Positions 16,660 through 26,172 are shown, numbered from the stretch's first letter. The stretch: DNA of 64,000 nt from Chryseobacterium sp. 3008163 (GCF_003669035.1 NZ_CP033070.1:744001-808000), one strand, 5' to 3'. Numbers and translations: made by a program. The notes: a model not told the origin generated them from the letters alone.

Positions 16660-19005
16660 TTATTCAAAGTTTTTCAATAAAATCCAACCAGTTTTCACAG
16701 TTAATTTTTTAGTTGCAGGATCTTCGAAAGTCACCTGATACCAATAAGATGAAGTTGGAAGCTTTTTACCTTGGAAATAACCATCCCAGAACGGCCTGGT
16801 TTTTTCAGCTTTAAATACGGCCTTACCATAACGGTCAGAAATAACCGCCTGAAAATCTTTGAGATCACTAATTCCTCTGAAATCAATCATATCATTTACG
16901 TTGTCTCCGTTTGGAGTAATTACATTTTTCATAACAAATGTGAAATACTCTAAGAAACCAACACAACTTGTATTTTTCACTTTAACTCTGATAGAAACTA
17001 GTGAATTATTTAGAACATTTGTAAATACATTTGAAGATTGCCAAGTAACTCCATTATCATTAGAATATTCTAATTGTCCGTTGCTTGGATTACTTGCTGT
17101 CACAACCAAAGTTCCGCTTTCATCATAATCAACTTTGATAATCTGAGGAACAATTGCAAGCATTACCTGCGTAGTGTACACTTTAGAACAAACCCCATTA
17201 TTAATTGTTACAGTATAAGTACCTGGCGTACCTGCAGAAATGGTTTGCGTTGTAGCACCATTGCTCCACAAATATTGGTAATTTGGACCCGCACCTGCAT
17301 CTAATGTAATATTGTCACCAGCACAAATATAACCTCCAGTAAGATTTGAAGTAATTGCGGGAACAACTTCTACTGTAACAGATACGGGCTGTAGAGATTT
17401 ACATCCCTGAGCACCAATCGCATAAACTGTATAAGTTGTAGTTTGTGTAGGAGATAGAGTACGCACAGCACCCGTTCCTGAAAAACCACTCCATTCATAA
17501 GTTACACCTCCTGAAGCCGTAAGAGTTACTGACTCTCCATTACAAATCCTCACTTTCGATGCATTAAGGACCGCTACCGGAGTTGCTTCTTTTCTTAAAG
17601 TTAAAGTAACTAATTTACTACAAAAAGCACCATTAGAAACAACTACATAAATAATTTGTCCATCATTTCCGTTAAAAAGTTCAGGTGTTGTAATAAAACT
17701 TCCATTTTGGGCTACAGCATCTGCCTGGTTTACATAAAATTTAAATACTGCACCCGTTGTAGTACTGATGGAAGGTTTTGCAGAATTAAGATCAAAAGTA
17801 GAAACACTAGGTGTAGTACATAATTTTAAAATAGCATTCTGTGCCGTTGGAGTTGTACCTCCTATAATGGTAACTTTTGCTTCTGCAGGACAATTTTGGC
17901 CCGGTATAATAATTTTCACAGTATAAACACCCGGACTGGTAGCTGTATAAGTTACGTTGGTAGCACCAGGAATGGCAATGCCGTCTTTAAACCATTGAAA
18001 TGTCATCCCTGGAGTAGTAGCTACCAAAGCCTTTAAAATTTGGGGTGCATTATCACACACATTTAAAGTCTCTGGTACAGGGTTTCCTGCTTCATCCACA
18101 ATACTTACTCCAATATCAAATGATCCGGCTTCTAAAAATACTGCCGAGTCATAGATAGTATCACGCGCATCTGCTATAACCATTTTAATGTGGTATGATT
18201 GTCCAGGAACTACAGTAGCCTCAGCTGTGAGAGGTACAGTACGCCCGTTATAATTTGTTGCATTAGGTAAAAGCGATCCAAAATACTGAGCGTTTATAGG
18301 GCCACAAGAAAAACTTGCAGGCAGAATATTTGGTACGGATACAGGACCAGCTCCAGCAGGAAGTATTGCTAAATTAGTATAAGTTGATCCCGGAGTATTA
18401 GGCTTTAGCAGTAAAGCAAAGGCATCATCAAATTGTAACGGTGGGCATGGATAGTTGCCTTCATACTCATGAGATGCAAAAATGTAATTAAATTTCATCT
18501 GGCTGCTTGTCGGTACAAAGTCGAACTCCAGAACTGAAGCATTATTAAGGTTTGCAACACCAATTGCAGCACTCAAATCAGCATCACCAGTTCCTCCATT
18601 GTTATCACCCATATTGCTTTGAGCAGTGTTACCTGCTTTTTTCGCAAAACCTGTTGATAATACGATACCTTCTAAAAATGGAAAGTTGGCAGTTGCCTTA
18701 TTAAAGTAACCCCAAGCTCTGTTTTCCAGCGTGGCTGCTGTACTCGGTGTAACAGTTACATTGGAAATATTAGGAACAACACACCCTCCACCGTTACCCA
18801 CAAGAATATCTGTAACCAACTGTGTTGGAGTATAATTGCTCGCAGGATATGGAGCTACGTTGACATCAATAAAAGCTCCCGCTTTCGCATTCAGAGGAAA
18901 AACAGTTGGTTTCTGAGTTCTTACTTGAGCAAAACTAAAAGTGCTTAGAAAAGCAAAAAGAACAAAACTAATTTTAAAGTAATTTTTTAATCTATAATTT
19001 AACAT
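16660..19005 (-). CDS. Choice-of-anchor L adhesin-like protein with type-B T9SS tail (copy 3)
   Basis: A 781-residue secreted protein with a signal peptide (residues 1-27, ending FSFAQ). It matches copy 1 closely in layout and length. The choice-of-anchor L domain has IVLSTGFAKKAGN, IFASHEYEGNYPCP and AILPAGAGPVSV. In this copy the FASEEY motif is FASHEY, one acidic residue being lost. Beta modules follow (FYVNQADA, LTASGGVTYEW, ITLDAGAGPNYQYLW), then the type-B T9SS tail (NVITPNGDNVNDMIDFRGI to GWILLKN). It has its own promoter box and terminator, so the three copies are probably separate transcripts. Role in adhesion or gliding is inferred from the family only. Confidence 0.88.
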   Translation of the reverse strand: MLNYRLKNYFKISFVLFAFLSTFSFAQVRTQKPTVFPLNAKAGAFIDVNVAPYPASNYTPTQLVTDILVGNGGGCVVPNISNVTVTPSTAATLENRAWGYFNKATANFPFLEGIVLSTGFAKKAGNTAQSNMGDNNGGTGDADLSAAIGVANLNNASVLEFDFVPTSSQMKFNYIFASHEYEGNYPCPPLQFDDAFALLLKPNTPGSTYTNLAILPAGAGPVSVPNILPASFSCGPINAQYFGSLLPNATNYNGRTVPLTAEATVVPGQSYHIKMVIADARDTIYDSAVFLEAGSFDIGVSIVDEAGNPVPETLNVCDNAPQILKALVATTPGMTFQWFKDGIAIPGATNVTYTATSPGVYTVKIIIPGQNCPAEAKVTIIGGTTPTAQNAILKLCTTPSVSTFDLNSAKPSISTTTGAVFKFYVNQADAVAQNGSFITTPELFNGNDGQIIYVVVSNGAFCSKLVTLTLRKEATPVAVLNASKVRICNGESVTLTASGGVTYEWSGFSGTGAVRTLSPTQTTTYTVYAIGAQGCKSLQPVSVTVEVVPAITSNLTGGYICAGDNITLDAGAGPNYQYLWSNGATTQTISAGTPGTYTVTINNGVCSKVYTTQVMLAIVPQIIKVDYDESGTLVVTASNPSNGQLEYSNDNGVTWQSSNVFTNVLNNSLVSIRVKVKNTSCVGFLEYFTFVMKNVITPNGDNVNDMIDFRGISDLKDFQAVISDRYGKAVFKAEKTRPFWDGYFQGKKLPTSSYWYQVTFEDPATKKLTVKTGWILLKNFE

Positions 19006-19021
19006 TTTCAGATTGTTTGCC

Positions 19022-19029
19022 CAAAAATA
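19022..19029 (-). promoter_or_regulatory. -7 box of adhesin copy 3
   Basis: TATTTTTG on the minus strand, exactly 16 bases before the ATG at 19005. Confidence 0.5.
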
Positions 19030-19136
19030 ATAAAAATAATTCTAAATGCTTAAGATTTAGTCTATAGATTTGCGAATTAACATCAAATTCACAATATGGT
19101 TTAGAAATATATAAATTTGAGATTTGCAACAGAAAA

Positions 19137-19667
19137 TTAATCTTTCTTCAGCTCATCAATCATATTTTGCAGCTCTTGAATTTTATCTTTTAGTAATTTA
19201 ATTTCGTTTTTATTTGAATTTACATTGCTTTTTAAAATCGCTTTTTTCGCTTTTTCTATATGATCCTCATCATCCTCATCTTCATTGATTTCCTCAATAT
19301 CTTCCTGGATATCTTCGATATCTTCCGTGATTTCTTCAATATCTTCACTAATCTCCTCTAGGTCTTCCTGAATGTCTTCAATGTCTTCGCTGATTTCTTC
19401 AATATCTTCCTGGATATCTTCAATTTTTTCATGGCTTTTGTTTACCGACATTTGGATCAGAATTGAAAGATAAATGGCTTCCAAAGAAAGAACTGTTGTC
19501 AATACCAACAGCATTTTGTCAAAATCAACTACACCAAATGAGGGTAGTAAAAATGCAGTCAAAAAAAGTAAAGTATGAATAATAAGAGATGGTATAGAGC
19601 CAATCCAAGAGGTGATTCCATCTGCCAGTTTCTCAAGAAGTTCTATTCTTTCGTGTGATGTTTTCAT
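19137..19667 (-). CDS. DUF1003-like membrane protein with acidic heptad-repeat tail
   Basis: A 176-residue protein. Two membrane spans (about 26-46 and 52-72) with LLVLTTVLSLEAIYLSILIQ look like a DUF1003 domain, a family without known function. Residues 82-130 are seven near-perfect heptads alternating IEDIQED and IEEISED, very acidic and with Ile at a fixed position, so a coiled coil or extended acidic helix is expected. A second, basic-rich helical stretch (about 140-176) follows. It ends just before unrelated intergenic sequence and starts 10 bases after the TIGR02757 gene, so it is probably last in the rnz operon. The repeat length is probably variable between strains. Confidence 0.7.
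   Translation of the reverse strand: MKTSHERIELLEKLADGITSWIGSIPSLIIHTLLFLTAFLLPSFGVVDFDKMLLVLTTVLSLEAIYLSILIQMSVNKSHEKIEDIQEDIEEISEDIEDIQEDLEEISEDIEEITEDIEDIQEDIEEINEDEDDEDHIEKAKKAILKSNVNSNKNEIKLLKDKIQELQNMIDELKKD
19278..19424 (-). repeat. Tandem 21/42-base coding repeat
   Basis: Seven 21-base units encode the alternating heptads of the DUF1003-like protein. Pairs of units form a 42-base period. Copies differ at a few bases. Confidence 0.8.
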
Positions 19668-19677
19668 TATTTTTTGT

Positions 19678-20454
19678 TTAAAATAATTCCTTAGTTACGC
19701 CTAACCCAAATAGTGCAAAATCATATTTTGCGGGATCTTTAGGATCAAATTTCCTGATAATTTCGTCTAACTCTAAAACGGTTTTCCAATCATTCTGAGT
19801 TCTGGAAATCAAGCCCAATTTTCTTGAAATATTTCCTGTGTGAACGTCTAAAGGTATTGATAAATTTTTAGGATCGATGTTATTCCAAATTCCAAAATCT
19901 ACGCCACGCTGATCATTTCGTACCATCCAACGCAAAAACATGATGATTCTTTTTGAGGATGAATTTTTGTAAGGGGAACTGACGTGTTTGTGACTTCTGT
20001 GTTTTTCAGTCTGTAAAAAACCTAACCTGAATCTTTCGATTGCGTGATAAAAATTGGTTTCAAAATTTTTAACGAGAAATAAGTTTTCTAAACTATCATT
20101 TTCACAATAAATTCGGTTAAACTGTCTGATAAAATAAGTAAAATCTTCTCCGTTAAAAGTTCTGTGAATACTTTTTCCTTCAATAAATTTCAAATCATTT
20201 TCAGAATAATTCATCACAAAATCATAGGGAGAATTTCCCATGATGTCAAGTATTTTATCAGCTGACTTTATAATTGCTTTCCTATTTCCCCAAGAAATAG
20301 TCGCCGCCAGAAAACCAGCAATTTCAATATCTTGTTTTAAAGAAAAACGATGCGGAATCTGTATAGGATCGTCTTGAATAAATTCAGAATTATTATACAC
20401 ATCAGCCTTTTCGCTTAGAAAATCTTTTAATTCTTCAAAATTCAACATATTCAT
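19678..20454 (-). CDS. TIGR02757 (DUF2400) family protein
   Basis: A 258-residue soluble protein matching the TIGR02757 family of Bacteroidota and some Firmicutes. Typical blocks are IAGFLAATISWGNRKAII (about 43-60), HRTFNGEDFTYFIRQF, RIIMFLRWMVRNDQRGVDFG and IPLDVHTGNISRKLGL. The last segments (LDVHTGNISRKLGL, KYDFALFGLGV) resemble helix-hairpin-helix DNA glycosylases, so a link to DNA base repair has been suggested for the family, but no activity is established. It follows rnz directly with no gap, so the two are co-transcribed. Confidence 0.85.
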   Translation of the reverse strand: MNMLNFEELKDFLSEKADVYNNSEFIQDDPIQIPHRFSLKQDIEIAGFLAATISWGNRKAIIKSADKILDIMGNSPYDFVMNYSENDLKFIEGKSIHRTFNGEDFTYFIRQFNRIYCENDSLENLFLVKNFETNFYHAIERFRLGFLQTEKHRSHKHVSSPYKNSSSKRIIMFLRWMVRNDQRGVDFGIWNNIDPKNLSIPLDVHTGNISRKLGLISRTQNDWKTVLELDEIIRKFDPKDPAKYDFALFGLGVTKELF

Positions 20455-21368
20455 TTAGATTTTTACAACTTCTAAAGCCTTAGGTAAAAAAGTATTTGGA
20501 AAAACCGTTCTTGCCTCATCAGTAAATACCGTCAAATCACCATATCTGTTAGAAAAATGACCTAAAATCAATTTACCAACTTCCGCTTGCCTCGCAATTC
20601 TGGCTGCTTCTAAAGCTGTTGTGTGGCCGGTATAATCTGCCATTTCTTTCAAATCGTGTAGAAAAGTAGACTCGTGATACAATACCGTTACGTTTTTAAT
20701 AATCGGAATGACAGATTCTAAATATCTGGTATCACTGCAAAAAGCGTAAGAAACGGGCGGTGCAGGTTCTGTGGTCAAAATTTCATTTTTAAGAATATAT
20801 CCGTCACTCAATTCAAAATCTTTACCTGCTTTCAAATTGTGATAATCGCAGGTTTCAATTTCATTATATTTTGAAATTTCCTGCATATTAAGATGCCTGT
20901 CTTTTTGTTTTTCCTTAAAAAGATAACCGTTACAGTAAATTCTGTGATCTAATGGGATCGTATAGACCTCTACTCTATTGTCTTCGTAAATTTTCTCGGA
21001 ATAATCTTTATCAAGTTCATGATAAACGATTTCAAAACCACGATGGGTTTCCGTAATGGTAAAAATGGTTTCCAGCATTTTTTTTATGCCTTTCGGGCCA
21101 TAAACATGCAACGGCACATCTCTTCCCAATAAACGAAAAGACGCAATCAAACCCGGCAAACCAAAACAGTGATCACCATGAAGATGCGAGATAAATATAT
21201 GATTGATTTTGAAAATCTTGCTTTTGCTTTTCTCAGCTGCACCTGCGTTCCTTCACCACAATCGATCAGAAAACATCGCTCTTCCATCTCAAGAAGCTGC
21301 GAAGTGGGCGATGTATTAACGGTAGGAATTGCTGAATTAAAGCCTAAAATGGTTAAATAAGTACTCAA
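20455..21368 (-). CDS. rnz: Ribonuclease Z (frameshift in the sequence)
   Basis: RNase Z is a metallo-beta-lactamase-fold enzyme that trims tRNA 3' ends. The N-terminus (LTILGFNSAIPTVNTSPTSQ, FLIDCGEGTQVQL) is canonical. The zinc motif HLHGDH is present in the DNA but falls out of frame: the first frame ends at 21147 and a second runs from 21159 to 20455 (GLPGLIASFRLLGRD, later YHESTF and GHFSNRY). Adding one base to the T4 run at 21207-21210 restores ARFSKINHIFISHLHGDH and a 304-residue protein of normal length. Since RNase Z is usually needed, a sequencing error is the best reading. It overlaps or abuts the TIGR02757 gene downstream. Confidence 0.9.
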
Positions 21369-21527
21369 ATCAATAGTTTATTGGGGTAAATGTACGATAA
21401 AAGTTTGAAGTTGAGATTGAGATTAAGGCTGAGGTTTAGGTATAAGTTTTGTGGAACTTCCAATCCATAATTCATTTAAAAAATTATAGGAATATTTGTT
21501 AGTCTAAAACTTAGCCTCACCCTAAAA

Positions 21528-22103
21528 CTATCCTTTCACTTTTAAAAAATCTAAAAACAAATCTAATGCCTGTTTTCTGTGGCTGATTTGGTTTTTATCT
21601 TCAGGATTCATCTCTGCAAAAGTTTTTTCATAACCTTGAGGAACGAAAATTGGATCGTACCCAAAACCTTTGTGACCTTTATTTTCTGTAAGTAAATTTC
21701 CGTGAGCTCTACCATCAAAATATTGAGCGCCGTTTTCGTCATAATAGCACAAAACGGTAATGAAATAGGCTTTTCTGTTTTCCACACCTTCCATTTCGTT
21801 TAAAACTTTTTCAATGTTTTTTGCAAAATCATGATTTCCTGCATAACGGGCAGAGAAAATCCCAGGTCTTCCGTCTAAAGATTCAACTACCAAACCGCTG
21901 TCGTCACCCAAACTCGGAATTCCTGTTTTTTCGAAACAGTATTTTGCTTTAATTAAAGCATTGGCGTTGAAAGAATCGCCATCTTCAACGATTTCGTCAT
22001 GCAAATCATAATCTGCAAGACTTTTAACCGTAAACTGATTTCCTAAAATCTGTTGAATTTCTTCTTTCTTGTGTACGTTGTGTGTGGCAACTAATAATTC
22101 CAT
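21528..22103 (-). CDS. rdgB: XTP/dITP diphosphatase
   Basis: This Ham1/RdgB enzyme hydrolyses non-canonical purine triphosphates (dITP, XTP) and keeps them out of DNA and RNA. The N-terminus VATHNVHKKEEI matches the nucleotide-binding T/SxNxxK region. TGIPSLGDDSGLVVESL with Asp67-Asp68, GRPGIFSARYAG, GFGYDPIFVPQG and SHRKQAL are the family's fixed motifs. Length (191) is standard. It stands alone with a 158-base gap toward rnz and a gap with inverted repeats on its upstream side. Call is firm. Confidence 0.96.
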   Translation of the reverse strand: MELLVATHNVHKKEEIQQILGNQFTVKSLADYDLHDEIVEDGDSFNANALIKAKYCFEKTGIPSLGDDSGLVVESLDGRPGIFSARYAGNHDFAKNIEKVLNEMEGVENRKAYFITVLCYYDENGAQYFDGRAHGNLLTENKGHKGFGYDPIFVPQGYEKTFAEMNPEDKNQISHRKQALDLFLDFLKVKG

Positions 22104-22121
22104 GTAACTTTTATTTTTTTA

Positions 22122-22205
22122 AGCGCATAATGCGCTGTAATCTTTCTTGAAAACTAATAGCACTCATTGAATTTTGTGAAATTTATGAAGAATGTTAGTG
22201 CTATT
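22122..22205. repeat. Inverted repeats between rdgB and the CPBP gene
   Basis: A perfect palindrome, AGCGCAT-A-ATGCGCT (22122-22136), is followed by AATAGCACT (22156-22164) and its complement AGTGCTATT (22197-22205). Neither has a T tract on the coding strand, so a simple terminator is not supported. Confidence 0.45.
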
Positions 22206-22220
22206 GATGTTTGAATGAAT

Positions 22221-23051
22221 TTAAATTTCTGAATAATGTACTTTATACTTCTTCATAAATAAATAGTAAAATGAAGAAAGCAAAACAATCCCAACTCCTA
22301 AAATAACCCATTCTGAAACTTTAAAAGCATCTGCAAAGCTTTCAGATTTGGTGTAAAATATTAAGAAAGATGAGCATAAATTATTGAAACCATGCAAAAG
22401 CATCGGTAACAACAAAGATTTAGTTTTATAATAAACCAACCCCAAAACGCAGCCAAGCATTACAGCTCCTACAAACTGCCAAGGATTTCCATGAACCAAA
22501 CCGAATACAATCGATGCAAAAACAATCGCTTTCCAAGGCTGTACCCCATTATTGATTAGTCCTTTCTGAATAATTCCTCTAAAAATAATTTCCTCAAAAA
22601 TTGGCGCCATAATTACAGCCGTGATAACCATAACAATAGGATCATCAGTCATGAACTGCATTAAATCCTGAAAAAATTCATAAAACCAACCGAAAAACGG
22701 TCCTGTAGTCGGAATTTGAGAAGTAAAAAATTCACCGATAAACATCATTCCTAACATCATGGGGAAAATAAGGAGATAGGTATAAAAATTGGTAGGCGAA
22801 AAATTGAAATTCAATTTCATTTTTGTTGAAGGCCGCACGACGAAGAAATCAAAAAAAGCAATCACCAAACTAAAAACTATAGCATTGGCCAACATCATAA
22901 ACCATGGCTTTTGCATAATGTCAAACTTAAAAATAATTTTGTAGACAGTACTCGAAAATCCAACAATAATGCTTCCTGCGATATATCCGGCGAGAAGTAC
23001 CAAGCCACCAATCCAATTAAAAATAAATTTCGGATATCTGCTTTTTTCCAT
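22221..23051 (-). CDS. CPBP family intramembrane metalloprotease
   Basis: A 276-residue membrane protein with about seven hydrophobic spans. The Abi/CPBP (Rce1-like) motifs are all present: EEIIFRG with Glu153, Glu154 and Arg158, then His187 in FGLVHG, and His220 in LLHGFNN. These residues bind the metal and catalyse proteolysis in Rce1-type enzymes. Bacterial members are mostly uncharacterised; some handle peptide processing or bacteriocin self-immunity. No bacteriocin gene is nearby, so the substrate is open. It is divergent from the MFS gene across a 200-base gap. Confidence 0.88.
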   Translation of the reverse strand: MEKSRYPKFIFNWIGGLVLLAGYIAGSIIVGFSSTVYKIIFKFDIMQKPWFMMLANAIVFSLVIAFFDFFVVRPSTKMKLNFNFSPTNFYTYLLIFPMMLGMMFIGEFFTSQIPTTGPFFGWFYEFFQDLMQFMTDDPIVMVITAVIMAPIFEEIIFRGIIQKGLINNGVQPWKAIVFASIVFGLVHGNPWQFVGAVMLGCVLGLVYYKTKSLLLPMLLHGFNNLCSSFLIFYTKSESFADAFKVSEWVILGVGIVLLSSFYYLFMKKYKVHYSEI

Positions 23052-23229
23052 GCTTTTTTAGGTTTACAGAAACAAAGATAATTGATTTTGTGAGAAAGTA
23101 AAACTCTGAATTATGTGCAACACTGAATTTCAAAAGAAAACGGTCCTCTATATCCATCAAACTCATTTTAACTGATAAATTTTAGGTTTTAATTAAAACG
23201 ATAAGTCTCTTAAAATGATTTTTCCGCAG

Positions 23230-23237
23230 TATCTTTG
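23230..23237 (+). promoter_or_regulatory. -7 box of the MFS transporter gene
   Basis: TATCTTTG, a full match to TAnnTTTG, 15 bases before the ATG at 23253. It argues against the TTG start at 23235, which would lie inside the box. Confidence 0.65.
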
Positions 23238-23252
23238 CAGCTTAATTTTTTT

Positions 23253-24449
23253 ATGAATATGGATCATGCTGTTGTTCAAGAAAAAAATGTTAATTTATCT
23301 TTATTAACATACGTTGGTTTTACATTTTTAGGATATTTCATCATCGGGTTATCACTTTCTGTTCTACCGATTTTCATCAGTAAAAATTTAGGGTTTAGCC
23401 TGGTCGTTGCAGGGCTTGTTATCAGTTTACAATACGTTGCGACATTCTTCCTAAGGGCATATTCTGGAAAAATAATTGATGGAAAAGGTCCGAAATCGGC
23501 TGTCTTGTTCAGTATGTTAGGCTTTTCTTTAACAGGAATCTTTCTTATTCTGGCTTATTATTTTAAGTTCTCACCTATACTTAGTTTAGGTTTTCTCATC
23601 ATCACACGTCTTCTTACAGGCTGCGGAGAAGGAATGATTGGCGCAAGTCCCATCAATTGGGCAATTATGGCGCTTGGTGAAAAACATACAGCAAAAATCA
23701 TTTCTTATAACGGTGTTGCATGTTACGGAGCTTTGGCAATTGGAGCTTCTCTTGGAGTTATGATTGAGCATAAATTCGGACTTTACGGCATCGGTATCAT
23801 TTCTATTTTAATTGGAATTATAGGTTTTTTGTTCGCTAAAACTAAAATCAATTACACAAATACGAATACTCAGGATTCACAATCTTTCTGGAAAGTTTTA
23901 GGGAAAGTTTCACCATTCGGAATTTGTCTGGCTTTGGGCGGAATTGGTTTTGCAAGCATTTCTACTTTTATCACACTTTATTATAACTATTTTCATTGGA
24001 ATAATGGTGCGCTCTGTCTCACTGTTTTTGGTGGATTGTTTGTTGCAGGCCGATTGATTTTCAGCAACGTCATCAATAATTATGGTGGTATTAAAGTTGC
24101 TATCGCCTGTCTTTTAGTAGAAACAATAGGGTTGGTCATTATTTCCTTTGCAGCAACTTCACAGATGGCACTTTTAGGAGCCGGAGTTACCGGATTAGGA
24201 TTTTCATTAATTTTTCCCGCTCTTGGAGTGGTTGCGATTAAAAGTGTTTCGCCGTCAAGTCAAGGCTCTGCTTTGGCAGGATACGGACTTTTCATTGACC
24301 TTTCGCTTGGCGTTGCAGGCCCTTTGATTGGCGCTTTTGCTGATTTGTGTGGAATGAAATACATTTTTCCTTTCAGTGCTGGAATGGTTTTGGTAGGTCT
24401 GTGCGTTGCTTATTATCTTAAAACTAAAACCAGTTTCAACAAGTCGTAA
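23253..24449 (+). CDS. MFS transporter (YhhS-like)
   Basis: A 398-residue major facilitator with twelve predicted membrane helices. The sequence after the first helix (AGLVISLQYVATFFLRAYSG, DGKGPKSAVLF) strongly resembles E. coli YhhS and related drug/sugar exporters. Loop 2-3 holds the MFS signature region GKIIDGKGPKS. RLLTGCGEGMIGASP fits helix 5 of this group. The substrate cannot be told from sequence. ATG at 23253 is preferred because the upstream TTG lies in the promoter. prfC follows 55 bases downstream and may be on the same transcript. Confidence 0.88.
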   Translation: MNMDHAVVQEKNVNLSLLTYVGFTFLGYFIIGLSLSVLPIFISKNLGFSLVVAGLVISLQYVATFFLRAYSGKIIDGKGPKSAVLFSMLGFSLTGIFLILAYYFKFSPILSLGFLIITRLLTGCGEGMIGASPINWAIMALGEKHTAKIISYNGVACYGALAIGASLGVMIEHKFGLYGIGIISILIGIIGFLFAKTKINYTNTNTQDSQSFWKVLGKVSPFGICLALGGIGFASISTFITLYYNYFHWNNGALCLTVFGGLFVAGRLIFSNVINNYGGIKVAIACLLVETIGLVIISFAATSQMALLGAGVTGLGFSLIFPALGVVAIKSVSPSSQGSALAGYGLFIDLSLGVAGPLIGAFADLCGMKYIFPFSAGMVLVGLCVAYYLKTKTSFNKS

Positions 24450-24504
24450 ATCCGATTTTCAAAATCCGATAAAAATCACGATTTTTGCAACTTCAAAATA
24501 CACT

Positions 24505-26100
24505 ATGTCAGACTTAATCAAAGAAATAGAGAAAAGAAAAACATTCGGAATTATTTCTCACCCCGATGCCGGAAAAACCACACTTACAGAAAAATTACTT
24601 CTTTTTGGAGGTGCAATTCAGGAAGCTGGAGCCGTAAAATCGAATAAAATTAAAAAAGGAGCAACCTCCGACTTTATGGAAATCGAAAGACAGAGAGGAA
24701 TCTCGGTGGCGACTTCCGTATTGGCATTTGAATATAAAGGTTACAAAATCAATATTTTAGATACACCTGGTCACAAAGATTTTGCTGAAGACACCTACAG
24801 AACTTTAACGGCAGTAGACTCTGTAATCGTCGTGATTGACGTTGCAAAAGGAGTTGAGGAACAGACCGAAAAATTAGTGAAGGTTTGTAGAATGAGAAAC
24901 ATTCCGATGCTGGTTTTCATTAATAAACTAGACCGTGAAGGTAAAGATGCCTTTGATCTCTTGGATGAAGTTGAACAGAAATTAGGTTTAAGAGTTGTTC
25001 CGCTTTCTCTCCCGATTGGGATGGGAGCAGATTTCCAAGGAATTTATAACATCTGGGAAAACAATATTCAGTTATTTTTAGAAGAAAAGAAACAGAAAGT
25101 TGGTGAAGCCATCAAATTTGATGACATCAACGATTCTTCTATTGATGAGGTTATCGGTACTAAAGCCGCTAAGAATTTAAGAGAAGAATTGGAATTAATT
25201 CAATCCGTTTATCCTGAATTCAGCCGTGAAGATTATATGAATGGTGATTTGCAGCCTGTATTTTTTGGTTCAGCTTTAAATAATTTTGGAGTCCGTGAAT
25301 TGTTGGATGCATTTATCGAAATTGCTCCGATGCCACAACCGAAAGAAAGCGAAACCCGCATGGTAAAACCTGAAGAATCTGCATTTACAGGATTTGTTTT
25401 CAAAATTCACGCAAACATGGATCCTAAACACAGAGACCGTTTGGCTTTCGTGAAAATTGTTTCAGGAACATTTAAAAGAAATGAAAATTATCTTTTGGTA
25501 AGAGAAGGTAAAAAAATGAAATTCTCATCGCCGAATGCATTCTTTGCCGATAAAAAAGAAGTGGTAGACGAAAGTTTCCCGGGAGATATTGTCGGACTTC
25601 ATGATACAGGAAGTTTTAGAATTGGAGATACTTTGACGGGTGGCGAAAAAATCAGTTTCAAAGGAATTCCAAGTTTCTCTCCGGAACATTTCAGATACAT
25701 CAATAATAATGATCCTTTAAAGGCCAAACAATTGGCGAAAGGTATTGATCAGTTAATGGATGAAGGTGTTGCTCAATTGTTTACACTTGAAATGAATAAC
25801 AGGAAAATCATCGGTACGGTGGGTGCACTTCAGTATGAAGTTATCCAATACCGTCTTGAACACGAGTACGGAGCAAAATGTACTTACGAACCACTTTCTA
25901 TGCACAAAGCTTGTTGGGTGGAAGCTGATGAAAAATCTGAAGAGTATAAAGAATTTGCAAGATTAAAACAGCGATTTTTAGCAAGAGACAAATACAATCA
26001 ATTGGTATTTTTAGCTGATTCGTCATTTACCATTCACATGACTCAGGAGAAATTCCCAAATGTGAAACTACATTTCATTAGTGAGTTCAGACAGAATTAA
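24505..26100 (+). CDS. prfC: Peptide chain release factor 3
   Basis: RF3 is the GTPase that drives RF1/RF2 off the ribosome after termination. From the ATG at 24505 the protein has 531 residues, the normal length. The P-loop HPDAGKTT (19-26), DTPGH (86-90) and NKLD (140-143) identify the G domain, and FGSALNNFGVRELLDAF plus the C-terminal GALQYEVIQYRLEHEYG are RF3-specific. A longer frame from 24406 overlaps the MFS gene end and adds 33 unconserved residues, so it is rejected. It ends at a terminator shared with a convergent protease gene. Confidence 0.96.
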   Translation: MSDLIKEIEKRKTFGIISHPDAGKTTLTEKLLLFGGAIQEAGAVKSNKIKKGATSDFMEIERQRGISVATSVLAFEYKGYKINILDTPGHKDFAEDTYRTLTAVDSVIVVIDVAKGVEEQTEKLVKVCRMRNIPMLVFINKLDREGKDAFDLLDEVEQKLGLRVVPLSLPIGMGADFQGIYNIWENNIQLFLEEKKQKVGEAIKFDDINDSSIDEVIGTKAAKNLREELELIQSVYPEFSREDYMNGDLQPVFFGSALNNFGVRELLDAFIEIAPMPQPKESETRMVKPEESAFTGFVFKIHANMDPKHRDRLAFVKIVSGTFKRNENYLLVREGKKMKFSSPNAFFADKKEVVDESFPGDIVGLHDTGSFRIGDTLTGGEKISFKGIPSFSPEHFRYINNNDPLKAKQLAKGIDQLMDEGVAQLFTLEMNNRKIIGTVGALQYEVIQYRLEHEYGAKCTYEPLSMHKACWVEADEKSEEYKEFARLKQRFLARDKYNQLVFLADSSFTIHMTQEKFPNVKLHFISEFRQN

Positions 26101-26125
26101 ATTTTAAAATTTCATTTTTAAACAT

Positions 26126-26156
26126 AAAAAAACCGTTCAATTGAACGGTTTTTTTA
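26126..26156. terminator. Bidirectional terminator between prfC and metalloprotease 1
   Basis: AAAAAACCGTTCAA pairs with TTGAACGGTTTTTT. Its minus-strand copy and flanks recur at 29044-29073 after metalloprotease 2. Confidence 0.9.
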
Positions 26157-26172
26157 TGAATATGAATTACAA

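Noticed and set aside
24406..24504. Upstream start for prfC
   Set aside because: It overlaps the end of the MFS gene, and the added residues do not belong to RF3.
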